Of a stretch of DNA of 64,000 bases, positions 52,157 through 62,119 are shown piece by piece. Below the pieces are notes generated by a model, which saw nothing but the letters and a program-made list of their open reading frames with translations, searched no databases and was not told the origin of the DNA. The stretch's first letter is position 1, and each line of letters begins with the position of its first letter. The DNA is from Ignavibacteria bacterium (GTDB lineage Bacteria > Bacteroidota > Ignavibacteria > Ignavibacteriales > Ignavibacteriaceae), in assembly GCA_030684555.1 (NCBI GenBank), contig JAUXVN010000013.1, forward strand, positions 162,729-226,728, given 5' to 3'. A program made the translations under genes and the position numbers.

Positions 52157-55122
52157 AGAAAACCTTAATTATTTATTTTATTCTATCTGTTTCTATAGCT
52201 GCCCAGTCAATAATGGAGCAGTACTCAAAAGCAATGGAAGCTTATACCCGAAAAGATTATGTCTCGGCTCATAATTATTTCAAGCCATTCCTCGAAAAAT
52301 ATGAATTGCGTGATGAGTTATATTCTTCAGCAATTTTTCATTCATCAGAAGCACTTCTTTTTTTAGGTGAATATAACGCAGCGAGTTCGGGTTTTGAATT
52401 TTTAATTAACAATCATTCATTTTCAAATTTTCGTCAGAAATCATTGTATCGTTTGGGATTAATTTATTTTGAGAGAAAAGAATATGAACTTTGTCGTTCC
52501 CGCTTACAGAAATTAATAGATGAATATCCGAATAATGAGTTTTATGGTTCAGCTTTATACTGGATTGGTGAATCATTCACTCACGAAGAAAAGTTGGATG
52601 ATGCAGTTGATTTTTTTCTTGAAGCCGTCTCAAATCGTACTAACAATAAATTTATAGACTATACAATCTATTCCTTAGCGAATGTTTATGAAAAACTTGG
52701 TGATTATACAAGTGCCGTAACATATTATGATGAATTATTGTCTTACTTCAAAGATAGTCCGTTAGCTTCTGCAGCACAGATAAGAATAGGTCTCTGTTAT
52801 TTCAAATTAAAAGAATACGATAGTTCAATACTTGAATTAAGAAGTCCGTTAATCACAAATCTGGATAATGACAAACAAGCAGAAACTTTATATTTACTGG
52901 CAAATTCATATTATCGGGTTGGAGAGTATGATAACGCAGCAAAGACATACCTTGAAATAGTTTCAAAGTTTCCAAACATACCAATAGTTCGAGATGCGAG
53001 ATATGCATTGGCGTGGTCATATTTTCAACAAAAAAAATATGCTGATGCAAACAAAATATTCAACACACTAACAGATAAAGATGACTCATTAGCCGTAAAG
53101 GCTTTCTATTGGAAAAGTGAGTCTTTACGTTATTTGGGTAATGAAAATGAGGCTTTACGCTCTTATGAAGATTTTATAAAAAGATATCCGAATAATATTT
53201 TAACTTATGCCGTTCAATATCAAATTGGAGTGCTTTACTATAATTCTAAAAAATATGAATTAGCATTGAATCTTTTGGAAAATGCCTGCAATTCCCCCGA
53301 TGAAGTTATTCAATCTAAAGCTTATACGTTACGAGGTGAAATTCAACTTCAACAAAAAAAATATCAGCAAGCGGTTGAATTATTCAAAATGATCGAGACA
53401 CTTCCTAATACAGAGTTAGAACTCGAATTAAGAGGACTATTAGGATTAGGGATATCTTATTATTTTTTAAATCGATTTGATGATGCAATTTTTCTCCTTA
53501 CCAATCTCGATCAAAAACATTCTCAATTCGAAAGTGATAAAGTAAACTTTTACTTAGCTGAAAGTTATTTTGCAAAAGGAAAATTTCAAGAAGCGTTAGC
53601 ATCCTATCAACGAATAAATAGTTTGGATAATCCAATATTTGAATCTCAGGTTTTATTCGGTAAAGCATACACTTTTTATAATATGAGAGATTATACCAAT
53701 GCTTCTTTTCAGTTTACTGATTTTTTAAGGAAGTTCCCCAACGATTCGAAGATTAGCGATGTTCGAGGAAAACTTGCCGATAGTTATTTTGCAGATAAGA
53801 ACTTTACAGCTGCAGTTAAAGCTTACGAAGACATTCTAAAAACAAAAGGTAATTTAAGTAATCGTGATCAGATCAGTTTTCAATACGCCTTAGCATTATT
53901 CAGAAGCGGTAAATCTGATGCAGCTATTGATGAATTATTACGTCTCAGAACTAATTATGCTAAATCTCCATTTGCCGAAAATGCTCATTATTTGGTGGGT
54001 TGGATTTATTTCAAAAAAGGAAATTTTTACGAAGCTATAAATAATTATCGAATTTTAGTTGAGAGTACTTCAAACCAAAAACTTATTCCACTTGCGTTAT
54101 ATGCTATTGGTGATTCATATTTCAATATCGGTAACTATGATTCAGCAATTGTAAATTATCAAAGAATACTCGATTATTATCCCAAATCATCAAATATTTT
54201 TGATGCTTTAAACGGAATTCAGTACAGTTATGTTGCAAGAGGGGAGACAGAAAAAGCAATTTCTTTGATTGATAGTTATGTAATGAAAAATCCTCAATCA
54301 GTTTTTAGTGACCAATTATTTTTAAAGAAAGGTGAAACCTTTTACAGCTTAAGAAATTATGAGAAGGCGAAGAATAGTTACAAGGAATTCATTGCATACT
54401 TTCCTAAAAGCAAATATATAGCTGATGCATATTATTGGGTGGGAAAGAGTGCACGAAATTTGGGTGCATTTGAAGAGGCAATTTTTAACTTCAAGACAGT
54501 ATTTAACACTTATACATCTAATGAAATTGTGCCGGCAGCGGTTATTGAAATGGGCAACATTTACAATTCTCAAAAAAGATATGCTGAAACCATTTCACTT
54601 TATGATCAAGCCTTGACAAGACTTAAAGGAACAAACAGGGTACCAGAACTGATGTTTATGAAAGCAGAGACTTACAGTCTTAAAGGTGATTTTTCTTCAG
54701 CTTATGATCTGTATGATGAAATTGCAATTTATTATGGAACAAATGTATTTGGAGAAAAATCAAAATTAGAACTTGGATTAATTGAGTTAAAAAATAAAAG
54801 ATACGATAAAGCAGTAAAAAACTTTCAAGTTATTATCGGAAAGAAAACTGATGATATAGGCGCTAAAGCCCAGTATTATCTTGGTGTTGCACTTCAAGAG
54901 CAAAACAAAACAAGGGATGCAATCACTGCGTACGTTAGAGTTCTAAATCTCTTCTCAGCATATGATGAATGGGTTGCAAGATCGTATATCAGATTAGGTG
55001 AATGTTATCAGAAACTCGGAGATAAAAACAAGGCTAGAGAAATGTTCAGAACTGTAATTAATAAACGTGGTAATGATGAATTTGCACGAGAAGCTCGTAC
55101 GAAATTAGCAGGTGTAAAATGA
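52153..55122 (+). CDS. Large periplasmic TPR protein
   Basis: This 989-residue exported protein (signal peptide residues 1-18) is almost entirely tetratricopeptide repeats: AYTRKDYVSAHNYFKPFLEKY, EKLGDYTSAVTYYDELLSYF, GEYDNAAKTYLEIVSKFP, FTAAVKAYEDILKTK, GNYDSAIVNYQRILDYYP and many others to the C-terminus. The DYYPKS and KFPN-type loops are like those of the YbgF/CpoB and outer-membrane assembly TPR proteins. It is followed with a 4-base overlap by a barrel protein and then HU-SPOR and Tol genes, so it likely works at the envelope. The precise partner is not known. Confidence 0.88.
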   Translation: MKKTLIIYFILSVSIAAQSIMEQYSKAMEAYTRKDYVSAHNYFKPFLEKYELRDELYSSAIFHSSEALLFLGEYNAASSGFEFLINNHSFSNFRQKSLYRLGLIYFERKEYELCRSRLQKLIDEYPNNEFYGSALYWIGESFTHEEKLDDAVDFFLEAVSNRTNNKFIDYTIYSLANVYEKLGDYTSAVTYYDELLSYFKDSPLASAAQIRIGLCYFKLKEYDSSILELRSPLITNLDNDKQAETLYLLANSYYRVGEYDNAAKTYLEIVSKFPNIPIVRDARYALAWSYFQQKKYADANKIFNTLTDKDDSLAVKAFYWKSESLRYLGNENEALRSYEDFIKRYPNNILTYAVQYQIGVLYYNSKKYELALNLLENACNSPDEVIQSKAYTLRGEIQLQQKKYQQAVELFKMIETLPNTELELELRGLLGLGISYYFLNRFDDAIFLLTNLDQKHSQFESDKVNFYLAESYFAKGKFQEALASYQRINSLDNPIFESQVLFGKAYTFYNMRDYTNASFQFTDFLRKFPNDSKISDVRGKLADSYFADKNFTAAVKAYEDILKTKGNLSNRDQISFQYALALFRSGKSDAAIDELLRLRTNYAKSPFAENAHYLVGWIYFKKGNFYEAINNYRILVESTSNQKLIPLALYAIGDSYFNIGNYDSAIVNYQRILDYYPKSSNIFDALNGIQYSYVARGETEKAISLIDSYVMKNPQSVFSDQLFLKKGETFYSLRNYEKAKNSYKEFIAYFPKSKYIADAYYWVGKSARNLGAFEEAIFNFKTVFNTYTSNEIVPAAVIEMGNIYNSQKRYAETISLYDQALTRLKGTNRVPELMFMKAETYSLKGDFSSAYDLYDEIAIYYGTNVFGEKSKLELGLIELKNKRYDKAVKNFQVIIGKKTDDIGAKAQYYLGVALQEQNKTRDAITAYVRVLNLFSAYDEWVARSYIRLGECYQKLGDKNKAREMFRTVINKRGNDEFAREARTKLAGVK

Positions 55123-56708
55123 GAAAAATTTCGTGTCTTATCCTTTTGTTATCAATCTTTGTTTATGCACAAGATTCTCAAAAAAGTCCCAATGTTGAAC
55201 TGCCGGATTTTGTAATAACAGGAAATGAAGAAGTACAACTTCCGATAGTTGCGAAACCACGTCCTGAGTTAATCTCGACTGTGTCAGAAGAATACTTTAA
55301 ACCACTATTTAGTTCTGAGGAATTAGACGTAAAGGATTTTTCTGATCCACTTAAAAAGAATGCGATTTTCCTTGATTCAATTCAATATTTAAATTTTAAT
55401 CTTGATGCTGCGGTTGGTATGGTTTCAATGCCGAAAGTAGATTTAAAATTGAATCTTCCATTTACAAATACTCTTATCAATGCAGGTGTTAATGGCGAAT
55501 ATCAAAGAGCTTACACTGATTTTTCAGATAGAATATTTTATAAAGGTATGTTGAATTTTGATCATTACTTTGAAAGGGACGGCGGCTTTTTACCAGGTGT
55601 AATATTTGCATTAAACGGAAATTTAAGTCAGGACCATTATAAGTATTATGGTTCATCACAACCGGATAAAAAAAATAACTTGATGCTGGGGAATTTTCAA
55701 TTTGGAATTAAGAATTTAGGTTCAGAAAGTTTTCCATTTTCAACTTTTATTATAAGTGAATATTTGAATCTACCTGAAAATAATATTTCTGAAAACAATG
55801 TTAAGTTGAAAGGGTTTACTGCACTTAGTTATTCTAGAATAGATGTAAGAACTAATTTCACATATTCAACTCAATATTTGAAAAATAGTTTACTTCCGGA
55901 AATAAATATGAACTATTTGGATTTTTCCGGTGCCCTAAATATTAAGTTTTCACAACAGTTTAAGATTCACATTGGAATGCATTATTCAAAATCAGATACA
56001 AATTCATTGGTTTCCCCTTATGCAGCTTTAGCATTCAGAATTGATAAAGGGATTTCTTTTTTTGCTGAATATCATCCCGAATCAGAATTTTTAACAAATA
56101 AAATGCTACTTGAACAAAACAGATTTTTTGATGCTTCTAATTTCAGAAATTTCTTTTTTAAGAAATCAGGAAAATTTATACTCTCATTTAAGTATGAATA
56201 TGATAAATATTATGAAATAGAAGCAGGAGTTGGACATTTCTCATCATTTAGATATCCATATTTTAGTGATGCTGTGAAAAATGGTTTTTTTAATCTCTCA
56301 ACAACTGAAGCTAAGAATGTTAATGGATTTGTAAATTTGTTTTTCCATCCCGGTCCGTTTGGGTGGTTTTATGGTGAAATTAATTTTCAATCAATCAGAG
56401 ATTCATTAGAAAATCAACTACCTTATTATCCGATAGCAGAGGGATTTTTGTCTTATGGACATAAATTCCCATATAATATTACTTTGGAAACCAAATTTAA
56501 ATTCCGTTCAAAGATGTACGCTGATATTGGTAATAGTTTTTCGATTGCACCAATATTCAATTTGGGATTAAAGCTTTATTATCCATTCTATGAATATTTG
56601 AACATAACTCTTGAAGGTGATAATCTATTCAATCAAAGTAGTTATCGTTGGAGAAATTATTTAGAACCTCCGATGAATATCATGTTAGGTATAAATTATA
56701 ATTGGTAA
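55119..56708 (+). CDS. Outer-membrane beta-barrel protein with TonB-box-like N-terminus
   Basis: This 529-residue exported protein has a signal peptide (residues 1-17), then VELPDFVITGNEEVQLP, similar to the start of TonB-dependent receptors, but no plug domain of normal size. From about residue 90 the sequence alternates as beta strands to the C-terminal MLGINYNW, ending in Trp, typical of barrels. It overlaps the large TPR gene by four bases. It may be a partner of the Tol/TonB system encoded just downstream. No substrate is indicated. Confidence 0.75.
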   Translation: MRKISCLILLLSIFVYAQDSQKSPNVELPDFVITGNEEVQLPIVAKPRPELISTVSEEYFKPLFSSEELDVKDFSDPLKKNAIFLDSIQYLNFNLDAAVGMVSMPKVDLKLNLPFTNTLINAGVNGEYQRAYTDFSDRIFYKGMLNFDHYFERDGGFLPGVIFALNGNLSQDHYKYYGSSQPDKKNNLMLGNFQFGIKNLGSESFPFSTFIISEYLNLPENNISENNVKLKGFTALSYSRIDVRTNFTYSTQYLKNSLLPEINMNYLDFSGALNIKFSQQFKIHIGMHYSKSDTNSLVSPYAALAFRIDKGISFFAEYHPESEFLTNKMLLEQNRFFDASNFRNFFFKKSGKFILSFKYEYDKYYEIEAGVGHFSSFRYPYFSDAVKNGFFNLSTTEAKNVNGFVNLFFHPGPFGWFYGEINFQSIRDSLENQLPYYPIAEGFLSYGHKFPYNITLETKFKFRSKMYADIGNSFSIAPIFNLGLKLYYPFYEYLNITLEGDNLFNQSSYRWRNYLEPPMNIMLGINYNW

Positions 56709-56756
56709 AAATATTTATTATTATTGCAGTCATAAATTAATAGTTAAATAACATTG

Positions 56757-58871
56757 ATGACCAGAACTGAACTTGTAAAAAAGATAATTCGTTTTGCCGG
56801 TGTTCCTGAGCAAGAAGCTAAAATATTTATGGAAACACTGCTAAGAAAATTGTCTTCGATTCTTTCAGATGAAGATGTCTTTCAGATAACAGGGATCGGT
56901 GCGTTTAAAACTAAAAACTTACACACCGATTTCAATTCAATGACTTCAGCTACTCCAAATGTTATAATTTTTAATGATGATTATTTTTTCGGTGATGGTG
57001 GTACCGAATTATTATTCGGAATTCCTGAATCTAAAAGGGAAAAAGTATCAGAAATAGATGCTCTATTTTCATTGAGTATTGGAAAACCAATTATACCACT
57101 TCATGTTGATGATAAGTCCGATTTGTATTCATTATATACCGGTTCAGAAATAAATTTTATTATTGATTCAAAGGTCGAAAAGCTAATTAATAATTCTGAA
57201 TTGATACGTAATCAATTTTCAGTGAATATGGAACAGCTTATCTCTGAAGAGATTCCGACTACAATTGACGAGATATCCGAACCCGTTTCAATTCCGCAAC
57301 AAATCGACTTATTTAATGAATCTGATTTTGCGGATGGAATTTCATGGGATTTCGGACAAACCTGGCAGGATGAATTTGACGAAAATGAAATTCTAAATGT
57401 TGAGGAGAGTGGCGACGGGGTTTCCATAACAGATTTTCCTAAAATGGATGATAAAGAACTTGATGATATTTATTCAACCTGGGATTTTGGAAGAAATAAA
57501 TCAAAATCATTCATTGATGAAGAACCTCAAGAGCCCCTTTCGGATGAAGATTCTATTAGTGATGATTATATTGAACCAGAGATTGATGATGAAAAAACAA
57601 ATGATATTGAAAATGAAAAATTAACTCCAACTCAAGAATTTTGGCAATCAATTGATGATGATAAAATAGTTGAAGATGAACAAAACATTAATATTGAAGA
57701 TTCATATTTTGATGATTATAAACCCGTAAAGTCTCGAACACAAGAACTCAATATTGATTTGAGTGGAATCGATTTATCTGAATATGAAAACCCTCCTCAT
57801 GTTTATGATGAAGAAGATGATGCGTGGAAAAGACTTACAAATGAAATTGAAGATGACAGTTTTGTAGAAGTCACAAAAGGAGATGAAAATAAGTTTAAGA
57901 TTGATGACTTCTATTATAACCCCGAGCGAACAGCAGAAGAAGAAGAAATTGCTGCAATTTTAGAAGCCCATAAAAATGAAGAAAAAAATGCTGCTTCAAG
58001 GTTTGAAGTTTATTCTTCATCAGAAAAGTTTGACCAGCAACAAAATATTGAGTCGCCTTACGAAATAAAAGCTTCACCATATAAGAACGATGAATTTGAT
58101 ACTGCAAAACCTTTATTTGTTTCTTCAGAAGATAATGTTGAATCAACTTCAACATCAGTCCCAATTGATTCTCCGATAAAGAAGAGAAAAACAACCCGTG
58201 CATTTCTTAATGTACTTCTATTATTGGGAATTATAGTTATATCAGGATACTTATATTCTAAATTTTATGGTATCCCCAAATGGACAGGATTGCAAAAAGA
58301 AATTTTCATTAAAGTAGAAAAACCGATTTCAAATCCGGTGATAATTGAGAGAGATTACAACATTCCGGTTAATTACCCATACCTCAAACAGAATATGGCA
58401 GGAGAAGATTTTAATCATGATTTACAAATTCCTGAGAAAAGTACACAATCTGTATTAGGAGCGGAGGAAAAGACTCAAACTCAAGTTGAACTCGAACCTA
58501 ATGAATTGTTTTCAAAACAAAATCCTGGTAATATCTTGAGCAAAAAAGCCAATGATAAATTACCTGAGCAAAAAACAAATGATGTATCCGTTAAAGAAAA
58601 AACTGAACTGACTGCAAAAACCCAAACTATTGGAACAGAAAAGAAAGTATCAGAGAATATATTTCAGGATGGTAACTATTATTCTGTTCAAGTTTCATCA
58701 TGGAAAGCAAAATCGAAAGCACAAAGCGAAGTAGCACGGTATTTAAAATTAGGGAGACAAGCTTTATTAGTTGAAGCACAAATTCCGGGACGTGGAATTT
58801 GGTATAGAGTTAGAATTACTGGATTTAATTCAATTTCAGAAGCTGAAAAATTTTTAACACAAAACAGATAA
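56757..58871 (+). CDS. HU-domain and SPOR-domain membrane protein
   Basis: This 704-residue protein (ATG at 56757, after an in-frame TTG at 56754) has an N-terminal HU/IHF-like fold: MTRTELVKKIIRFAGV and FQITGIGAFKTK. A long acidic, low-complexity middle (about 90-470) with many Asp/Glu follows, then a membrane helix (about 480-505) and a C-terminal SPOR domain (about 640-704): YYSVQVSSWKAKSKAQSEVARYL and WYRVRITGF. SPOR domains bind denuded septal glycan. It lies between a barrel protein and the Tol genes, consistent with a division-site envelope role. Confidence 0.85.
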   Translation: MTRTELVKKIIRFAGVPEQEAKIFMETLLRKLSSILSDEDVFQITGIGAFKTKNLHTDFNSMTSATPNVIIFNDDYFFGDGGTELLFGIPESKREKVSEIDALFSLSIGKPIIPLHVDDKSDLYSLYTGSEINFIIDSKVEKLINNSELIRNQFSVNMEQLISEEIPTTIDEISEPVSIPQQIDLFNESDFADGISWDFGQTWQDEFDENEILNVEESGDGVSITDFPKMDDKELDDIYSTWDFGRNKSKSFIDEEPQEPLSDEDSISDDYIEPEIDDEKTNDIENEKLTPTQEFWQSIDDDKIVEDEQNINIEDSYFDDYKPVKSRTQELNIDLSGIDLSEYENPPHVYDEEDDAWKRLTNEIEDDSFVEVTKGDENKFKIDDFYYNPERTAEEEEIAAILEAHKNEEKNAASRFEVYSSSEKFDQQQNIESPYEIKASPYKNDEFDTAKPLFVSSEDNVESTSTSVPIDSPIKKRKTTRAFLNVLLLLGIIVISGYLYSKFYGIPKWTGLQKEIFIKVEKPISNPVIIERDYNIPVNYPYLKQNMAGEDFNHDLQIPEKSTQSVLGAEEKTQTQVELEPNELFSKQNPGNILSKKANDKLPEQKTNDVSVKEKTELTAKTQTIGTEKKVSENIFQDGNYYSVQVSSWKAKSKAQSEVARYLKLGRQALLVEAQIPGRGIWYRVRITGFNSISEAEKFLTQNR

Positions 58872-58884
58872 ATAAGGATTAAAT

Positions 58885-59538
58885 ATGGATTTATTAGCGA
58901 TTTTTTTAAAAGGCGGATTTTTAATGTGGCCAATTCTATTATTATCAATAATAGGTTTTGCAGTCGCCATCGATAGATATATTGTACTTAGAAAAGCGAA
59001 GATAAATGCTCCTTCATTTTTAATTAAAATTAGAGGTTTACTTAGAAAGAAAGATGTTTCAAGTGCCGTAGCATATTGCATGGAAGAAAGATCACCCGCT
59101 GCAAACATTGTTAGAAAGGCGTTGAAGAAACATAAATTTGGTCATGACCGAGTAAAAGAAGCAATTGAAAATGCCGGAAAACAAGAAATTGTTAAATTAG
59201 AAAAAGGATTATCGGTTTTAGCAACTGTCTCCGGTGTTGCTCCTCTTTTAGGCTTTCTCGGAACTGTTACAGGGATGATTTCAGCATTTATGAGAATTGA
59301 AGATTTACAGGGTGCAGCAAATCCAAGTGATCTTGCAGGAGGTATTTGGGAAGCATTAATCACGACCGCTTTCGGATTAGGTGTTGGAATTCTTGCACTC
59401 ATGTTTTACAACTATTTTCTGAATTCAGTTACTAAAATGGTTCATGATATGGAAGTAATTTCTACTGACGTTTTAGATACAATGCAGGAAGTTTCATCCG
59501 GTATTAAAGATGATGATGATCTTGAAATTGAATTGTAG
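58885..59538 (+). CDS. MotA/TolQ/ExbB proton channel family protein
   Basis: This 217-residue membrane protein has three helices and the family core SVLATVSGVAPLLGFLGTVTGMISAF, then LITTAFGLGVGILALM. It forms the proton channel stator with an ExbD/TolR partner, which follows 11 bases downstream. The set with TonB and a SPOR protein is typical of Tol-Pal-like systems that pull on the outer membrane during division, or of TonB energisers; the sequence alone does not decide. Confidence 0.93.
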   Translation: MDLLAIFLKGGFLMWPILLLSIIGFAVAIDRYIVLRKAKINAPSFLIKIRGLLRKKDVSSAVAYCMEERSPAANIVRKALKKHKFGHDRVKEAIENAGKQEIVKLEKGLSVLATVSGVAPLLGFLGTVTGMISAFMRIEDLQGAANPSDLAGGIWEALITTAFGLGVGILALMFYNYFLNSVTKMVHDMEVISTDVLDTMQEVSSGIKDDDDLEIEL

Positions 59539-59549
59539 GACAAAACATT

Positions 59550-59954
59550 ATGAAATTTGAAACATCAAATAAACCATTATCATCATTCAGTTATTCTTCG
59601 TTAACAGATATTGTAATGCTGTTATTAATTTTCTTTTTATTAACATCTCAGTTTGTTATTCAGACAGGTGTGAAGGTTAAATTGCCCGGTGCCAAAAATA
59701 ATGAACAAACTTCACCGTCAAGATTAATTGTATCAATAACTTCATCCGGAACCGTTTACCTGGGGAGTGAACCTACTGCTATTGATGAATTAGGAGCAAA
59801 ATTGAGTATTCAGAAAGAACAAAACTTAGAGAGTAATTTGATAATAAGATCCGATAAAGATGTACCGGTAGATTTAGTAATTAAGGTTATAGATGCTGCC
59901 CGCGGTACCGGAATAGATAAATTTACTATCGAGACTGAAAAAGTAAAACTATAA
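59550..59954 (+). CDS. ExbD/TolR family biopolymer transport protein
   Basis: This 134-residue protein has one membrane helix (residues about 17-36) with the expected Asp in SSLTDIVMLLLIFFLLTS, and a periplasmic domain with ISITSSGTVYLG and LIIRSDKDVPVDLVIKVIDAARGTGI. It pairs with the MotA/TolQ-like channel upstream and TonB downstream. Confidence 0.92.
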   Translation: MKFETSNKPLSSFSYSSLTDIVMLLLIFFLLTSQFVIQTGVKVKLPGAKNNEQTSPSRLIVSITSSGTVYLGSEPTAIDELGAKLSIQKEQNLESNLIIRSDKDVPVDLVIKVIDAARGTGIDKFTIETEKVKL

Positions 59955-59975
59955 GTGTTAAAAGTTTAATATAGA

Positions 59976-60677
59976 ATGACAATAACAACAACAAGAAATT
60001 TATCCTTTTCACTTTCCATTTTTTTTCACTTTCTGTTATTATTCATTTTTTATCTTATCAAGATAAACATCGAATATCCACAAACAGAATATATAGAGAT
60101 TGGATTTGGGACAAGTGGAACACTCGGTACTTCCGGTGCTGTCGGTACTTTATTAGAGGAATCTGAGAAGGCTGCAAATTCGGACGAATCAGAGCAATCG
60201 AAAAATAAAGATGAGAATGTTAAAGAAGTAACATTACCAACTGCTAAAAATACTTCCGATAACGAGATTTCTACATCCTCAAAAAAAGATGATAAAAAGA
60301 TAACAGAGGATAAAACAGGTACTAAAAACGAGAATGCAGTTTCTAAATCATCAAGTGACAGCAAAGGAAATAAAAGTACCGGTGATGGCAGCTTTGGTTT
60401 CGATATTGATTGGGGAGGAAAAGGGAAGCGCAGAATTTATAGTTATTCTCTTCCTGCATATCCACCCGGGGTTAATAAAGAGATTGATATTCGACTTAGA
60501 TTTGCAATTCTAGCTGATGGAACTGTTGGGACAATCTTCCCACTTACAAAGGCTGATACACAACTTGAAAATGCAGCAATTAATTCACTGCGTCAATGGA
60601 AATTTGAGCCAATCCCCAAAAACCAGGTTCAAGGAGAACAAACTGCAGTTATTGTATTTCCTTATCGGCTTCAATAA
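59976..60677 (+). CDS. TonB/TolA-like energy transducer
   Basis: This 233-residue protein has an N-terminal membrane helix (residues about 10-29), a Lys/Glu/Ser-rich linker (about 55-140) and a TonB-type C-terminal domain: SYSLPAYPPGVNKEIDIRLRFAIL, then LENAAINSLRQWKFEPI. The build SLPAYP...LRQWKFEP is that of TonB. It closes the TolQ-TolR-TonB set. Its last 29 bases are overlapped by a minus-strand gene. Confidence 0.88.
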   Translation: MTITTTRNLSFSLSIFFHFLLLFIFYLIKINIEYPQTEYIEIGFGTSGTLGTSGAVGTLLEESEKAANSDESEQSKNKDENVKEVTLPTAKNTSDNEISTSSKKDDKKITEDKTGTKNENAVSKSSSDSKGNKSTGDGSFGFDIDWGGKGKRRIYSYSLPAYPPGVNKEIDIRLRFAILADGTVGTIFPLTKADTQLENAAINSLRQWKFEPIPKNQVQGEQTAVIVFPYRLQ

Positions 60678-60951
60678 AGAAGGTATCCTTGTAATACATT
60701 TTATAGAAAAAGTATTCAGATATCGACAGTAAAGTGAGAGAGAAAGTATCTCTATCAAAGTAGATTCCAAAACCAACCGGTTCCATAAGCAATTTGGCGA
60801 AGATGCCTGTGATAGACCAACCAACAGCAAATAGAATTCCAATTAGAGCTAAATTTGTAAATCCGGAAGATAATCCTTCATTTTGCCATTTTTTTGTAAA
60901 TACTAATAATGAAAAATATAAATGGATGAAAAATATAAATGCTGTAATCAT
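60649..60951 (-). CDS. Small hypothetical membrane protein
   Basis: This 100-residue protein has two hydrophobic stretches (residues about 2-19 and 33-55) and is not recognised. Its end overlaps the tonB-like gene by 29 bases on the opposite strand. It starts 4 bases after the stop of the next minus-strand gene, so it is probably co-transcribed with it. The continuous frame and coupling support a real gene, with lower confidence because nothing in the sequence is family-specific. Confidence 0.6.
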   Translation of the reverse strand: MITAFIFFIHLYFSLLVFTKKWQNEGLSSGFTNLALIGILFAVGWSITGIFAKLLMEPVGFGIYFDRDTFSLTLLSISEYFFYKMYYKDTFFIEADKEIQ

Positions 60952-60955
60952 CCTT

Positions 60956-61468
60956 TTACAAATCCTTATTGTTATTTTGTTTGTTTAGAATTGCCATCCC
61001 TAACAATCCACCAAGAAAACCAAAAATTGCATCGGTAATGATATTACTCGTAAAAAGAAAAAATGTAAACTGAATTGAAAAACCGGATTCATTAATTTCA
61101 GCTGAAATATTTCTAAGCATATTTATTATATCCTCAGAAACAGTTCCTAATTCCATTTGGGATAAAAGTACTTCAAGTTCAGGCAAGGTTTGAGTTAACT
61201 CATTCGACTTCAAAATAAAAGTAATAAATATTTCTAATGATGAACTGAATAAGGCAATAAGTATTCCTGTAATAATTCCTGTAATCATTGCTTTGTTTGA
61301 GGAGATATTAACTTCAGATTTGTTGAATTTTTGATCTAAATAAAGTGCTAAAACAGATGCAGCAGGAACTAATAAACAACACGCAAAACTTTTGATTCCC
61401 GGTATAGTTGTTAAAACAGCGGCGGCAAAAGCACTTACAAGTGCAGGATAATATTTGTGTTGATTCAT
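60956..61468 (-). CDS. Hypothetical membrane protein, four-helix type
   Basis: This protein of about 170 residues has four hydrophobic segments: SAFAAAVLTTIPGI with FACCLLVPAASVLALYL, GIITGILIALFSSSLEIFITFIL, and IITDAIFGFLGGLLGMAIL, with an acidic loop between the second pair. I choose the ATG at 61468, which has GGGAGG 9 bases upstream; an earlier TTG at 61486 would start inside that site. The family is not recognised. It precedes the 100-residue membrane protein by 4 bases. Confidence 0.72.
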   Translation of the reverse strand: MNQHKYYPALVSAFAAAVLTTIPGIKSFACCLLVPAASVLALYLDQKFNKSEVNISSNKAMITGIITGILIALFSSSLEIFITFILKSNELTQTLPELEVLLSQMELGTVSEDIINMLRNISAEINESGFSIQFTFFLFTSNIITDAIFGFLGGLLGMAILNKQNNNKDL

Positions 61469-61597
61469 TTTTTGGTAACCTCCCAAAAACAGGTATTTTT
61501 TTTATTCATAATTTTCTGATTTTTCATTAATTATTTGGTAGGATTTTTATGCTTAATATTTCAAAAATAAATTTATTCAATAACATGAAAAAATAAG

Positions 61598-62119
61598 TTA
61601 GTTACCAGCCTGATTTTCTGATAAATTTTCCTTGTTTAATATACCCAAAATAGCTGAAAGAGAAGAAAATCCCAAAAATGATCCGCTCAATAATGCAAGA
61701 TTTGAATTGAATGTAGTGATTGAAAAATATTCGAGACTTACATCAATCAAAACTATTATAAGACTTATATAGAATAAGTATTTAAAATTAAATTTATTAT
61801 AAAATTTCTTCGGGATAAAAAATGCAGGAATTCCTCCCAAATAAATTCCGGTACATCTTACGCAAACATGAAAAAATAAATGATTGAAAGAGAACGATCT
61901 TTCGGGCAGTTGATGGCACAAATTCCCGTATACGAAATGAAAAAATGGTTGCATAACTTTAAACAATGCAGAATCAGGAAATAAAGTATGAATTGAAAAA
62001 CCGGCAATCCATATGAGGAGTAAAATGAATCCGATTATCCGAATAATGGTAAAGTTACTCAGCATTAATATCTTATTAAATATACTCAATCGCTTCGCTT
62101 TATTTCTTTTTGAATACAT
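61598..62119 (-). CDS. DUF2085 membrane protein
   Basis: This 173-residue protein has four helices and the DUF2085 hallmark [31 protein letters not shown]: a CHQ motif, an RS pair and the CxRCxGxYxG motif (residues about 65-96, not quoted in full). Cysteine and histidine positions suggest metal binding, but the family has no known function. Its start overlaps the end of the NHL-repeat gene by 20 bases. Confidence 0.82.
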   Translation of the reverse strand: MYSKRNKAKRLSIFNKILMLSNFTIIRIIGFILLLIWIAGFSIHTLFPDSALFKVMQPFFHFVYGNLCHQLPERSFSFNHLFFHVCVRCTGIYLGGIPAFFIPKKFYNKFNFKYLFYISLIIVLIDVSLEYFSITTFNSNLALLSGSFLGFSSLSAILGILNKENLSENQAGN

